A DNA stretch of 64,000 nucleotides, from assembly GCF_014645735.1 (NCBI RefSeq), contig NZ_BMMH01000008.1, positions 250,550 to 314,549 of the forward strand, written 5' to 3'. This DNA is from Nocardia jinanensis (GTDB lineage: Bacteria > Actinomycetota > Actinomycetes > Mycobacteriales > Mycobacteriaceae). Every line of letters starts with the position of its first letter. Within the stretch, counting starts at the first letter, position 1. Below the pieces are notes generated by a model that saw nothing but the letters and a program-made list of their open reading frames with translations, searched no databases and was not told the origin of the DNA. Below, piece by piece: positions 43,802 through 51,662 of the stretch. The translations under genes and the position numbers were made by a program.

Positions 43802-44458
43802 GTGACTGCCCTGACTGCTGTGACTGCCGCTGGCCCGGTCGCCCCGACCCGTCGGCGCCGCAGGGTGGCGGCCGCCGCGCTCGCCGCCGGAGCTGCGCTC
43901 ATCCTGTCCGGCTGCAGTGCCGGCCAGCACGCGCAGACCGCCGACCAGGTCGCCGCCGTCAACGGCAACACGGCGAATCTCGGTGATATCGCGCTGCGCA
44001 ATGTGCACATCGTCTACCCCGGAAACGGCACCGGGATCAACACCGCGGGCGGTCAGGCCGCGCTCTCACTGTCGATCGTGAACACCGGCGAGGTGGTCAC
44101 CGACGAACTCACCAGCGTCACCACCGACCTCGGCACCGCCGAGATCACCCCCGGCGAAGGCGACAAGCTCTCGATCGCCCCCGCCGAAACGGTCGTGGTC
44201 TCCACCCCGCAAGCCGGCGCGGAAACCCACACCACAGGTGAAACGATCGAAACCGAAGGCGGCGAAACAACACACGCCCGCATCGAGATCACCGGCCTCA
44301 CCCAGAACATCACCCCCGGCCTCACCTACGACATCTCGTTCAACTTCAAGGAGAACGGCGCCGTGCTGGTTCAGGTCCCGGTCGACGCTGGCCTGGAAAC
44401 CCCCCGACACGAATCGGAACTCTCCAAGAGCACGACCGGTTCCACCGGCGGACACTGA
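43802..44458 (+). CDS. LpqE-like lipoprotein
   Basis: A 218-residue exported lipoprotein. A long basic N-region (TRRRRRVAAAALAAGAALIL) leads to the lipobox LSGC, Cys at about residue 39. The mature part is a beta-sandwich-like domain (NGNTANLGDIALRNVHIVYP, then ALSLSIVNTGEVVTDELTSV), resembling copper-chaperone PCu(A)C-type folds, but without a visible Met/His metal motif. It occupies the place of lpqE (Rv3584) between carD and radA. GTG start at 43802 with GGAGGA upstream. Function unproven. Confidence 0.82.
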   Translation: MTALTAVTAAGPVAPTRRRRRVAAAALAAGAALILSGCSAGQHAQTADQVAAVNGNTANLGDIALRNVHIVYPGNGTGINTAGGQAALSLSIVNTGEVVTDELTSVTTDLGTAEITPGEGDKLSIAPAETVVVSTPQAGAETHTTGETIETEGGETTHARIEITGLTQNITPGLTYDISFNFKENGAVLVQVPVDAGLETPRHESELSKSTTGSTGGH

Positions 44459-44595
44459 GTTCTCGGCGACGCCTGCCGCGCCGCGGCGGCGAGGCACTGT
44501 ATTCGCCCGCAGGCGTTTCGAGGCCTGAACAGCGGGACGGACCTATCGGTCTCCAGACGGTTATTCGCACAATTGGGCTCCGGCCGGCTTCTGGA

Positions 44596-44630
44596 GCAGC
44601 AACCGAGCCCACGCGGACAGCATCCAGCGG
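44596..44630 (+). repeat. 35-bp direct repeat, unit 1 of a diverged tandem pair
   Basis: An exact 35-bp sequence, starting GCAGCAACCGAGCCCACGCG and ending CATCCAGCGG, that recurs 163 bp downstream. Similarity continues, imperfectly, on both sides (CGGCTTCTGGAG before; GACAGTGCCG after), so the repeated unit is about 163 bp. The units lead into dispersed repeat copy C. Confidence 0.85.
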
Positions 44631-44758
44631 TCCGCGAACAGCGAGCAATGACAGTGCCGTAGACCCATCGAGGCCCACCTTTGCACGCCCCTCCCGTCCA
44701 CTCCGGAAGTTCTGCCTTCATCGGGCCGGTGCCCGCCCCGGTTCCGGAGCCGAGCAAG

Positions 44759-44793
44759 GCAGCAACCGAGCCCACGCGGACAGCATCCAGCGG
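44759..44793 (+). repeat. 35-bp direct repeat, unit 2 of a diverged tandem pair
   Basis: Second exact copy of the 35-bp core. It is preceded by CCCGCCCCGGTTCCGGAGC (44731-44749), a degenerate form of the stem end of the dispersed repeat, and followed by flank shared with copy D (CCACTCCGGATGGTCCACCT near 44861-44880). Confidence 0.85.
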
Positions 44794-44880
44794 CCGACCG
44801 ACATCGAACACCGACACTGCCGGCCCGACCAAGACTCACCTCCGCGAACACCTCCCTTCCACTCCGGATGGTCCACCTCC

Positions 44881-45004
44881 AGTGGCGGGGCCCGCCCCGG
44901 TTCTGGAGCGACGAAGCGAAGGAGCGCAGCGACTGAGCGAAGGAGTGAAGAACCGGGGTTAATAGGGCCCCGCCCCGCGGCGCCGAAGGCGCCGCAAATA
45001 AACA
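44881..45004 (-). repeat. Dispersed hairpin repeat, copy C
   Basis: Opposite orientation to A, B and E. On its own strand the short hairpin is GCGGCGCC TTC GGCGCCGC (44976-44994), then the outer stem, TATTAA, inner stem CCCCGGTTCT and loop. Its tail GCAAATAAACAC faces radA, ending about 30 bp before the radA GTG. It shares ~50 bp of extra flank with copy D. Confidence 0.9.
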
Positions 45005-45033
45005 CTGTCGGCCTTCGTGCGTAGGGTGCGCCT

Positions 45034-46410
45034 GTGGCAGTGACCAAGAACAAGGCCGTTTACCGGTGTTCCGAATGCGCGCACGAAGTCGCCAAATGGG
45101 TCGGTAAATGCCCCGGTTGCGGCTCCTGGGGCACCGTGGACGAGGCGATGCCGGTGGCTGCCGCAGCGGCGGGGCCGCCGCGTAAGGCGATGCTGCCGAG
45201 CATTGCCGCCGCGCCGATCTCCCGGATCGATTCCCAGACGACCACGGCGCGGTCGACCGGGGTTTCCGAGCTCGACCGGGTGCTGGGCGGTGGGATAGTC
45301 GCGGGGTCGGTGGTACTGCTGTCCGGGGAGCCCGGAGTGGGCAAATCGACATTGCTGCTCGAGGTGGCCCATCGGTGGGCACGGCAGCGTGACGAGCGGG
45401 CCCTCTATGTGACCGCGGAGGAATCGGCCGGTCAGGTGCGAATGCGTGCCGACCGGACGGGTGCGGTGCACGACCAGGTATATCTGGCCGCCGAGTCGGA
45501 TCTGTCGGTGGTACTGGGACATGTCGATCAGGTGAAACCCACACTGCTGGTGGTCGACTCGGTTCAGACGATGCTGGCTGTCGATACCGACGGCGTGATC
45601 GGCGGTGTCACCCAGGTACGAGCGGTGACCGCGGCGTTGACATCGCTGGCGAAGGCGAGTGGGATCGCGGTACTGCTGGTGGGGCATGTCACCAAAGACG
45701 GTGCTGTCGCAGGGCCGCGCACGCTGGAACATCTGGTGGACGTGGTGTTGCAGTTCGAGGGCGACAAGAACACCACATTGCGGATGGTGCGCGGGATCAA
45801 GAACCGGTTCGGCAGCGCCGACGAAGTGGGTTGCTTCGAACTGCACGACGACGGAATCGCCTGTGTGACAGATCCTTCCGGGCTCTTTCTGCACCATCGG
45901 TCGGATTCGGTGCCCGGGACGGCGGTCACGGTCGCGATGGACGGGAAGCGGCCACTGGTCGGCGAGGTCCAGGGTCTCACCGTCGAAACGCAGGTGCCGG
46001 CGCCCCGGCGCGCCGTCAGTGGACTCGACTACAACCGGGTCTCCATGGTGCTGGCGGTACTACAGAGCCGGTGCGGGCTCTACGTCGGCAAGCAGGACGT
46101 GTACGCGGCCACCGTGGGCGGGATGCGGCTCACCGAGCCCGCCGCGGATCTCGCCATCGCGCTGGCGATCGCCAGCGCCGCCCGCGATACCGCACTGCCG
46201 CCCGGCTGGGTGATCCTCGGCGAGGTCGGATTGGCCGGGGAGGTCCGGCGGATCACCTCCACCACCCGCCGGCTCGCCGAGGCCGAACGGCTCGGGTTCA
46301 CCACCGCGGTGGTTCCGCCCGGTACAGACGCGAAGGGCACACCCATGACCCTGCACGAGGCTCCCAGCCTGCGCAGTGCACTGCGGGTGGCCGGCCTGAC
46401 GAAGAAGTGA
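45034..46410 (+). CDS. radA: DNA repair protein RadA
   Basis: A 458-residue RecA-like ATPase that helps branch migration in homologous recombination. An N-terminal zinc ribbon (Cys12, Cys15, Cys26, Cys29 in YRCSECAHEVAKWVGKCPGC), Walker A LLSGEPGVGKSTLLLE, the RadA-specific KNRFG (in GIKNRFGSADEVG) and a C-terminal Lon-protease-like domain (residues about 290-450, without the Lon Ser/Lys dyad in an obvious place). GTG start at 45034, 30 bp after repeat copy C. In many actinobacteria disA follows radA; here a convergent gene ends 6 bp after it. Confidence 0.95.
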   Translation: MAVTKNKAVYRCSECAHEVAKWVGKCPGCGSWGTVDEAMPVAAAAAGPPRKAMLPSIAAAPISRIDSQTTTARSTGVSELDRVLGGGIVAGSVVLLSGEPGVGKSTLLLEVAHRWARQRDERALYVTAEESAGQVRMRADRTGAVHDQVYLAAESDLSVVLGHVDQVKPTLLVVDSVQTMLAVDTDGVIGGVTQVRAVTAALTSLAKASGIAVLLVGHVTKDGAVAGPRTLEHLVDVVLQFEGDKNTTLRMVRGIKNRFGSADEVGCFELHDDGIACVTDPSGLFLHHRSDSVPGTAVTVAMDGKRPLVGEVQGLTVETQVPAPRRAVSGLDYNRVSMVLAVLQSRCGLYVGKQDVYAATVGGMRLTEPAADLAIALAIASAARDTALPPGWVILGEVGLAGEVRRITSTTRRLAEAERLGFTTAVVPPGTDAKGTPMTLHEAPSLRSALRVAGLTKK

Positions 46411-46416
46411 CTCCGG

Positions 46417-47085
46417 TCAGGCGATGTTGAAGGGTTCGGGCGCGCTGCGCACCGAACCCATCTGCGCCACCACGTTGTAGGCACCCGCGGGAACCTGGAC
46501 CCGCTCCCCAGCGCATTCCGGCTGCGAGGTCGCAGCCGTCCAGGTGACCGTGAACGCAGCCTGTTCGCCGCGATCGAGAGTCCGGACATCCGGTTCGCCG
46601 TCGGGATAGCAGTCCGTGCTCGCCCAGAGCTGGCGCCCACCGTCGAGCGAGTGCACCGACACCCGTTGCAGGCCCGATCCCATATCCCGGCTGCACGGAG
46701 CGCCGGAGATATTGGTGATCACGATCCCGAACACCGGTTCCTCACCGACCTGATAGGTGGGCTGCCCCACCGAAACCTTGATCGCCAGTGACTGATCGGC
46801 GCATTGACCGGATGCCACCGGGGCGGGTTCGGTACTGCGGGTGCCGGAGGCCGTGGTGGACGCGCGCGTACTGCTCGCTGTGGTGGGCGCCGAGGCCGAA
46901 CTCGGAACGGGTTCGGTGGTCTCGGACGGCGATACCGCCGCGGCGGCATCGGGCGAATCACCGCCGCGGGAGACGGTGACGACCAGCCAGATCACCACCG
47001 CGAGCGCGACCACGAGCGCTCCTATGGCGAACACACGACGCCGCCAGTAGATCTCCGGCGGTAACGGTCCTGTCGGTTCCAACAC
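46417..47085 (-). CDS. Membrane-anchored extracytoplasmic protein (Rv3587c-like)
   Basis: A 222-residue protein with a short cytoplasmic N-terminus (LEPTGPLPPEIYWRRRVFAI), one membrane helix (about residues 18-38), a Ser/Thr/Pro/Ala-rich linker (residues 45-95) and an extracellular beta-type domain with four cysteines likely in disulfides (SGQCADQSLAIKVSVGQPTY, GAPCSRDMGSGLQ). Position and architecture match M. tuberculosis Rv3587c. Function unknown. ATG at 47085. It converges on radA with six bases between stops. Confidence 0.8.
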   Translation of the reverse strand: MLEPTGPLPPEIYWRRRVFAIGALVVALAVVIWLVVTVSRGGDSPDAAAAVSPSETTEPVPSSASAPTTASSTRASTTASGTRSTEPAPVASGQCADQSLAIKVSVGQPTYQVGEEPVFGIVITNISGAPCSRDMGSGLQRVSVHSLDGGRQLWASTDCYPDGEPDVRTLDRGEQAAFTVTWTAATSQPECAGERVQVPAGAYNVVAQMGSVRSAPEPFNIA

Positions 47086-47157
47086 GTGTCAACGGTAAGC
47101 GCATCGGGCGGCGGCGGCCGTCAACGGCACACCCGAAGGTGAGGCGGAGCCGGGCGG

Positions 47158-47781
47158 TCAGACAGTCTCACCGATGTTGCCGACCACGCGATGTAGCTTC
47201 GCCCGGCCGTCGACCAGCTTGTAGGTGACGCAGGCGATCGCGCATTTACCGGCCGTCACCCGCTCGGACACGATCATCGATCGTTCCATCAACAGACTGC
47301 TGGTCTCCACCACATGGCGGGCCTCCAGCTCGTCCACGGACTCGAGCCCTTCACGGCGGCCGATCAGCATCGACGGCGTGACCTTCTCGACAATGCTGCG
47401 GATGAACCCGCCGGGCACTTCACCGCCGTCCAGCGCGTTCAGGGTCGCCCCGACCGCACCACAGCTGTCGTGCCCGAGCACCACGATCAGCGGGACATCG
47501 AGCACACCCACCCCGTATTCGATGGACCCCAGCACCGCCGCATCGATCACATGGCCCGCTGTACGCACGACGAACATATCGCCGAGACCCTGGTCGAAGA
47601 TCAATTCCGCCGCGACTCGGGAATCCCCGCAGCCGAACAGCACGGCGGACGGATGCTGGCCGGCCACGAGCTTGGCTCGATCGGCGGCTCCCTGGCTAGG
47701 ATGCAGCAGCGTGCCGTTCACGAAGCGCTCGTTTCCTTCGCGCAGCGACTTCCAGGCACTTACCGGGTTGGACTGAGGCAT
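47158..47781 (-). CDS. canB: Beta-class carbonic anhydrase
   Basis: A 207-residue zinc enzyme interconverting CO2 and bicarbonate, the same length as Rv3588c. Zinc ligands Cys51, His104 and Cys107 (AVLFGCGDSRV and VVLGHDSCGAV) with the Asp53/Arg55 dyad are present, as are DMFVVRTAGHVIDAAVLGSI and the C-terminal RVVGNIGETV. I chose the ATG at 47781 by alignment; an in-frame ATG three codons upstream is at 47790. It is divergent from mutY. Name follows the mycobacterial locus. Confidence 0.93.
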   Translation of the reverse strand: MPQSNPVSAWKSLREGNERFVNGTLLHPSQGAADRAKLVAGQHPSAVLFGCGDSRVAAELIFDQGLGDMFVVRTAGHVIDAAVLGSIEYGVGVLDVPLIVVLGHDSCGAVGATLNALDGGEVPGGFIRSIVEKVTPSMLIGRREGLESVDELEARHVVETSSLLMERSMIVSERVTAGKCAIACVTYKLVDGRAKLHRVVGNIGETV

Positions 47782-47894
47782 GGTGTCCATTCTGCACGAT
47801 TCGAAGTGCCGGCTTGCTTCCGTCCCGTTACAGCGCGGCGTCGGTCCGCGCCGAACCGGTGAAACTGCACGGTGAGCTGAACGGAGCGGGTCGG

Positions 47895-48827
47895 GTGAGT
47901 AGCACGAGTGCCGGAAAACCGGATGTGGACGAGCGCCGCGCCGGTGTGATCGAACCCGGCGCGATCGACTCCGACACCCTGATCGACTGGTACGCCCGCA
48001 CAGCCCGCGATCTGCCGTGGCGGCGTCCCGGAGTGAGCGCCTGGCAGATCCTCATGAGCGAGATCATGCTGCAGCAGACGCCCGTGTCACGAGTCGAACC
48101 GATCTGGCGCGAGTGGGTGCTGCGCTGGCCGGTGCCCTCGGCGATGGCGGCCGCGTCCGCGGGCGAGGTACTGCGGGCATGGGGCAAGCTCGGTTATCCG
48201 CGGCGCGCCCTGCGACTGCACGAATGCGCTCGGGTCCTGGCCGCCGAATACGGTGACGAAGTACCCGACGATGTCGAGGTGCTGCTCGGCTTGCCCGGTA
48301 TCGGCGCGTACACCGCGCGCGCGGTCGCCTGTTTCGCCTACGGACAGCGAGTTCCGGTGGTGGACACCAATGTCCGCCGCGTCGTGGCGCGAGCCGTACA
48401 CGGTTGCGGTGAGGCCGGTAATCCGGCGACGCGCGATCTGCGGGAGACCGAGGCTCTATTGCCCGCCCGCGTCGACCGGGCCGCGGTGTTCTCGGCAGCG
48501 CTGATGGAACTCGGCGCCACAGTGTGCACCGCGCGGACCCCGGACTGCACGCGCTGCCCGCTGCCGCGATGCGCGTGGGTCTCGGCGGGGCGGCCGGTCG
48601 CCGAATCGACGCGCCGGACCCAGAAGTACGAGGGCACCGATCGACAGGCGCGGGGTCGCCTGCTCGACGTGCTGCGGGCAGCGCACGCCCCGGTGGAACG
48701 GGTCCGGCTGGACCTCGCCTGGACCCGCGACCCCGGTCAGCGCGACCGCGCCCTGGATTCACTGCTGGTGGACGGGTTGATCGAGCAGACCGGCGACGGA
48801 CGGTTCGCACTGGCCGGCGAGGGCTGA
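47895..48827 (+). CDS. mutY: A/G-specific adenine glycosylase MutY
   Basis: A 310-residue HhH-GPD glycosylase removing adenine opposite 8-oxoguanine. Visible: catalytic Glu in MSEIMLQQTPVSRVEPIWRE, the helix-hairpin-helix LLGLPGIGAYTARAVACFAY, catalytic Asp in VPVVDTNVRRVVARAV and the 4Fe-4S ligands C-x6-C-x2-C-x4-C (VCTARTPDCTRCPLPRC). A MutT-like C-terminal domain of the long form is absent; about 70 residues after the cluster form a winged-helix-like tail. GTG start at 47895 with GGAGCGGG upstream. Divergent from canB as in mycobacteria. Confidence 0.93.
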   Translation: MSSTSAGKPDVDERRAGVIEPGAIDSDTLIDWYARTARDLPWRRPGVSAWQILMSEIMLQQTPVSRVEPIWREWVLRWPVPSAMAAASAGEVLRAWGKLGYPRRALRLHECARVLAAEYGDEVPDDVEVLLGLPGIGAYTARAVACFAYGQRVPVVDTNVRRVVARAVHGCGEAGNPATRDLRETEALLPARVDRAAVFSAALMELGATVCTARTPDCTRCPLPRCAWVSAGRPVAESTRRTQKYEGTDRQARGRLLDVLRAAHAPVERVRLDLAWTRDPGQRDRALDSLLVDGLIEQTGDGRFALAGEG

Positions 48828-48837
48828 GAACCGCCGT

Positions 48838-49608
48838 TCAGACCTCGGCGGCGGACGCGGGGCCGGTCCGCAGGATCCGGCCGAGAAAACGTTCGACCTC
48901 GGCTCGGTAGTGGGCTGGCTGATCGTCGTGCACCAGGTGCCCGGCGGCGGGGACCAGGACGTGCTCGGCATCGGGATGCAGTTCGGCCATCCGCCGCATC
49001 TGCCCCGGAGGGGTGATCGTGTGTTCGCCCTCGAGCAGCAGAGTGGGCACGGTCAGTCGATCCCATTCCCGCCAGAACGCGCGAGTTCCCCATTCCTCCG
49101 AGATATCCCGGAACGTCGCCACTTCACCGTGTAACCGGTAGCCGTCCGAGCTCCGCTCGAACGAATTCCGGAAATAGCGTCCGGCGACCGGCCCGAAATA
49201 CGCCATCAGTGCCGCCTCGTCCGGGAACGGCTGCGGCCAGCCCTCGACCATGGCGGCCCAGTGCGCGGCAGTACGCCCGGTGAAATCGGCCGCCATATCC
49301 TCGACCACCAGGCCGCGCACCCGGTTCGGATACGTCGCCGCGAAAACCCACCCGTGCAGGCCGCCCATCGAATGCCCGATCACGATCATCGGCTCGGAGA
49401 TTCCCGCTGTGGCTCCGGCAAGATCGGCGACGAAGGCATCGGTGGTGAGGTCGGCCGGGGCCGGCCGCCCGTGGCCGGCGGCGTCGAAGGTGTACACCCG
49501 GCCGTGGTCGCGCAACCACAAGACCTGGTCCTGCCAGGTCCGGGCGCTACCCATCAACCCGTGCAGCAGCAGTATCGGAACCCCGCGCCCACCTTCGTCG
49601 TGCAACAC
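48838..49608 (-). CDS. Alpha/beta-fold hydrolase (Rv3591c-like)
   Basis: A 256-residue cytoplasmic alpha/beta hydrolase: VPILLLHGLMGSARTWQDQV (oxyanion region), nucleophile IVIGHSMGGLHGW (about residues 97-109), acid DRLTVPTLLLEGEHT and catalytic His in VLVPAAGHLVHDDQP. Substrate unknown. The start is uncertain: a GTG at 49608 is used, lacking a ribosome site, while a good GGAGGGG plus ATG (49636) stands 28 bases upstream in a different frame, so an N-terminal frameshift is possible. It matches Rv3591c in position. Convergent with mutY. Confidence 0.85.
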   Translation of the reverse strand: MLHDEGGRGVPILLLHGLMGSARTWQDQVLWLRDHGRVYTFDAAGHGRPAPADLTTDAFVADLAGATAGISEPMIVIGHSMGGLHGWVFAATYPNRVRGLVVEDMAADFTGRTAAHWAAMVEGWPQPFPDEAALMAYFGPVAGRYFRNSFERSSDGYRLHGEVATFRDISEEWGTRAFWREWDRLTVPTLLLEGEHTITPPGQMRRMAELHPDAEHVLVPAAGHLVHDDQPAHYRAEVERFLGRILRTGPASAAEV

Positions 49609-49756
49609 CGGGCCGAGTGTATTCGCCCCATGTCATGCCCCTCCGCACATCGGTACCGGGAATTTCCCGGATGGTCGGCGGGACCCGGCGGCGCACAGCG
49701 ACCACGCGCGCTTATGCCATCGGGAGAACGGCAACCATCGCACTGGAGCCGCCGAC

Positions 49757-49861
49757 CTACCCACACATCACGTGGTCCAGGGCATAGGCGCGGAGGTCGC
49801 GGAGCCGCATGCGCAGCGCTTCGTCGGTGGTGCCCTCGATTCGATACCCACCTGTTTGCGC
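49757..49861 (-). pseudogene. Possible C-terminal fragment of an unknown gene
   Basis: The minus frame reads GGYRIEGTTDEALRMRLRDL then RAYALDHVMCG and a TAG. The helical, Leu/Arg-patterned sequence looks protein-like, but it cannot be followed further upstream, where the flank of repeat copy D begins. No family is recognised. It may be a truncated gene end; coding status is doubtful. Confidence 0.25.
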
Positions 49862-49941
49862 ACCGCTGCGCCCGCCGTCGGCACCGACTATCCGAACACA
49901 CTCCTCCCATACCTTCCTGCCACTCCGTATGGTCCACCTCC

Positions 49942-50065
49942 ATCGGCGGGGCCCGCCCCGGTTCTGGAGCGACGTAGCGAAGGAGCGCAGCGACTGAGCG
50001 AAGGAGTGAAGAACCGGGGTTAACAGGGCCCCGCCCCGCCCCGCCGAAGGCGGGGCAAATAGATA
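49942..50065 (-). repeat. Dispersed hairpin repeat, copy D
   Basis: Same orientation as copy C. On its own strand the short hairpin is GCCCCGCC TTC GGCGGGGC, then outer stem, TGTTAA, inner stem CCCCGGTTCT and loop. Its tail GCAAATAGATAC faces mhuD and ends about 20 bp before the ATG at 50084. The flank 49895-49941 is shared with copy C. Confidence 0.9.
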
Positions 50066-50083
50066 CAGTCCTAAGCTCGGGGT

Positions 50084-50398
50084 ATGGCTGTTGTGAAGAT
50101 CAATGCGATCGAGATCCCCGAGGGCGCGGGACCGGAGCTGGAGAAGCGGTTCGCCCACCGTGCGCACGCGGTCGAGAACTCCCCTGGGTTTCTCGGCTTC
50201 CAGTTGTTGCGGCCCACCGCCGGCGAGAACCGGTACTTCGTCGTCACCCAGTGGGATTCCGAGGAGTCTTTCGCTGCGTGGCGCGACGGCCCGGCCAAGG
50301 AGGCGCATGCCGGGCAGCAGAACAAACCTGTCGCCACCGGTGCCTCGCTGCTGGAATTCGAGGTCGTGCTCGATGTAGCCGGTAAGCCTGCCTCCTGA
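50084..50398 (+). CDS. mhuD: Heme-degrading monooxygenase MhuD
   Basis: A 104-residue ABM-fold enzyme matching MhuD (Rv3592): VVKINAIEIPEGAGPELEKR, FAHRAHAVENSPGFLGFQLL and PVATGASLLEFEVVLDVAG. The key residues Asn7, Trp66 and heme-ligand His75 are all present. MhuD dimers bind two hemes and release iron as mycobilins without CO. ATG at 50084, 18 bp from the end of repeat copy D, with a poor ribosome site (CTCGGGGT). A perfect hairpin terminator follows. The gene stands alone; no iron-type operator was recognised. Confidence 0.94.
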   Translation: MAVVKINAIEIPEGAGPELEKRFAHRAHAVENSPGFLGFQLLRPTAGENRYFVVTQWDSEESFAAWRDGPAKEAHAGQQNKPVATGASLLEFEVVLDVAGKPAS

Positions 50399-50412
50399 TC
50401 GTGCCGGACCAT

Positions 50413-50447
50413 CTGGCCACGCCACCGAACACGAGTGGCGTGGCCAG
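50413..50447 (+). terminator. Hairpin terminator after mhuD
   Basis: A perfect 13-bp stem CTGGCCACGCCAC (50413-50425) and GTGGCGTGGCCAG (50435-50447) with a 9-base loop, 14 bp after the mhuD stop, followed by TGCTTATT. It separates mhuD from the cobalamin leader. Confidence 0.8.
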
Positions 50448-50479
50448 TGCTTATTCGCGGGCATATTGACGTCCGGCGA

Positions 50480-50600
50480 CGGCTGGTGTCAAAGTTCGAG
50501 GTGAAAGCGGAGATGATGCGGTAATCCGGTGAGAACCCGGAGCGGTCGCGCCACTGTGATGTCCACGCCTCGCCGGGGTGGGCAGAGTCAGACACCGGCA
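50480..50600 (+). promoter_or_regulatory. Cobalamin riboswitch upstream of cbtBA
   Basis: The leader contains the conserved core of AdoCbl/cobalamin riboswitches in order: CGGTGAGAACCCGGAGCGG, the B12 box GCCACTGTGA (50550-50560) and AGTCAGACACCGGC near the 3' end (50586-50599). It should repress or attenuate cbtBA when cobalamin is abundant, matching the cobalt-transport role of those genes. Boundaries are approximate. Confidence 0.9.
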
Positions 50601-50653
50601 TCTGCGCAGAACTCGCGAACCGGACGCGAGCATCCGGATGAGGAGGATCGACC

Positions 50654-50848
50654 ATGGCCATAGTCCACGTCCCGAGCAGGACCGCCGATACGTTGGTGAC
50701 AGTGCTCGTCACCGTCGGTGTCGTATTGCTGGCCCTGCTGGCGCTGTATCTGGTCGGGTTCGACCAGGGCGCCGTTTCGCGCAGCGGAATGTTCATGCAC
50801 GAACTGATGCACGACGGTCGCCATCTGCTGGGTGTTCCATGCCATTGA
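50654..50848 (+). CDS. cbtB: Cobalt transporter subunit CbtB
   Basis: A 64-residue membrane protein with one hydrophobic helix (about residues 14-36) and a His-rich C-terminus (MFMHELMHDGRHLLGVPCH) that can bind metal, the typical CbtB layout. With CbtA it forms a putative cobalt uptake system for cobalamin synthesis. ATG at 50654 follows GAGGAGGA. It lies directly after the cobalamin riboswitch, and its end overlaps the cbtA start by ten bases. Confidence 0.88.
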   Translation: MAIVHVPSRTADTLVTVLVTVGVVLLALLALYLVGFDQGAVSRSGMFMHELMHDGRHLLGVPCH

Positions 50849-51627
50849 GCGGATCTTTCGGTGCTCTGCTGCTCCGTGGTCTGCTCGCCGGTTTGATCGC
50901 CGGTCTCCTCGCGGGTGTCGTCGGCAATTTCGTCGGTGAACCCAAGGTCGATGCTGCCATCGCCATCGAGGAGGCCGCGGCGCATTCGCCCGATTCCGGC
51001 GCCGGACATACGCATGCGGAAAGCACGGAACACACGCACGGAGACGAGGCCGTGGTGAGCAGGCCGTGGCAGAAATTCGGGCAGTTCCTGGCCAACGCCC
51101 TGGCCGGTATGGCTTTCGGGGCGATCGTCGCGACCGCGGCACATTACGTGCGGCGGTTCACCTCACTGCCCGGGCAGCGCCTGGTGCTGTGGCTCGGCCT
51201 GGCGGGCTGGGTCGCGGTGGTCGCGGTGCCGTTCTTCAAGTATCCGGCGAACCCACCGGCGGTGGGCGACCCGGAGACGATCAACGACCGCACCCTGCTG
51301 TGGGTGGCCGCGGTGGTGCTGGGTCTGGTGGCCGTCGCGGCCGGTGGTTACATCTGGAAAGCGATGCGAGCCCTGCCGGAATCCTTCCGGCTGGTCGCCG
51401 CGGTAGCGGGTTTCGTACTCGTCACCACGCTCGGTTATGTCCTGCTTCCCGGGGTGGACGAAGTGGGGGCCGATTTCCCCGCGACGCTGCTGTGGGAGTT
51501 CCGTGCCGCGTCGCTGGCCGTGTCCACCACGCTGTGGGTGGGCATCGGACTCGCGTTCGCCGCGCTCACCGAATGGAGTACTCGCCGCAGTACTCCGGTA
51601 CGGGAGAACGCTGCTACAGCCGGGTGA
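50839..51627 (+). CDS. cbtA: Cobalt transporter subunit CbtA
   Basis: A 262-residue membrane protein with about six hydrophobic segments: GALLLRGLLAGLIAGLLAGV (1), NALAGMAFGAIVATAAHYV, LVLWLGLAGWVAVVAVPFF, and further C-terminal helices. Between helices 1 and 2 is a His-rich loop (GHTHAESTEHTHGDEA) suited to metal capture. It is predicted to work with CbtB in cobalt uptake. ATG at 50839 overlaps the cbtB stop region by ten bases, so the two are translationally coupled and share the riboswitch leader. Confidence 0.88.
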   Translation: MPLSGSFGALLLRGLLAGLIAGLLAGVVGNFVGEPKVDAAIAIEEAAAHSPDSGAGHTHAESTEHTHGDEAVVSRPWQKFGQFLANALAGMAFGAIVATAAHYVRRFTSLPGQRLVLWLGLAGWVAVVAVPFFKYPANPPAVGDPETINDRTLLWVAAVVLGLVAVAAGGYIWKAMRALPESFRLVAAVAGFVLVTTLGYVLLPGVDEVGADFPATLLWEFRAASLAVSTTLWVGIGLAFAALTEWSTRRSTPVRENAATAG

Positions 51628-51662
51628 TCCCGGTCGCGGCCGCGGCCGGGCAGGGTCGGTGT

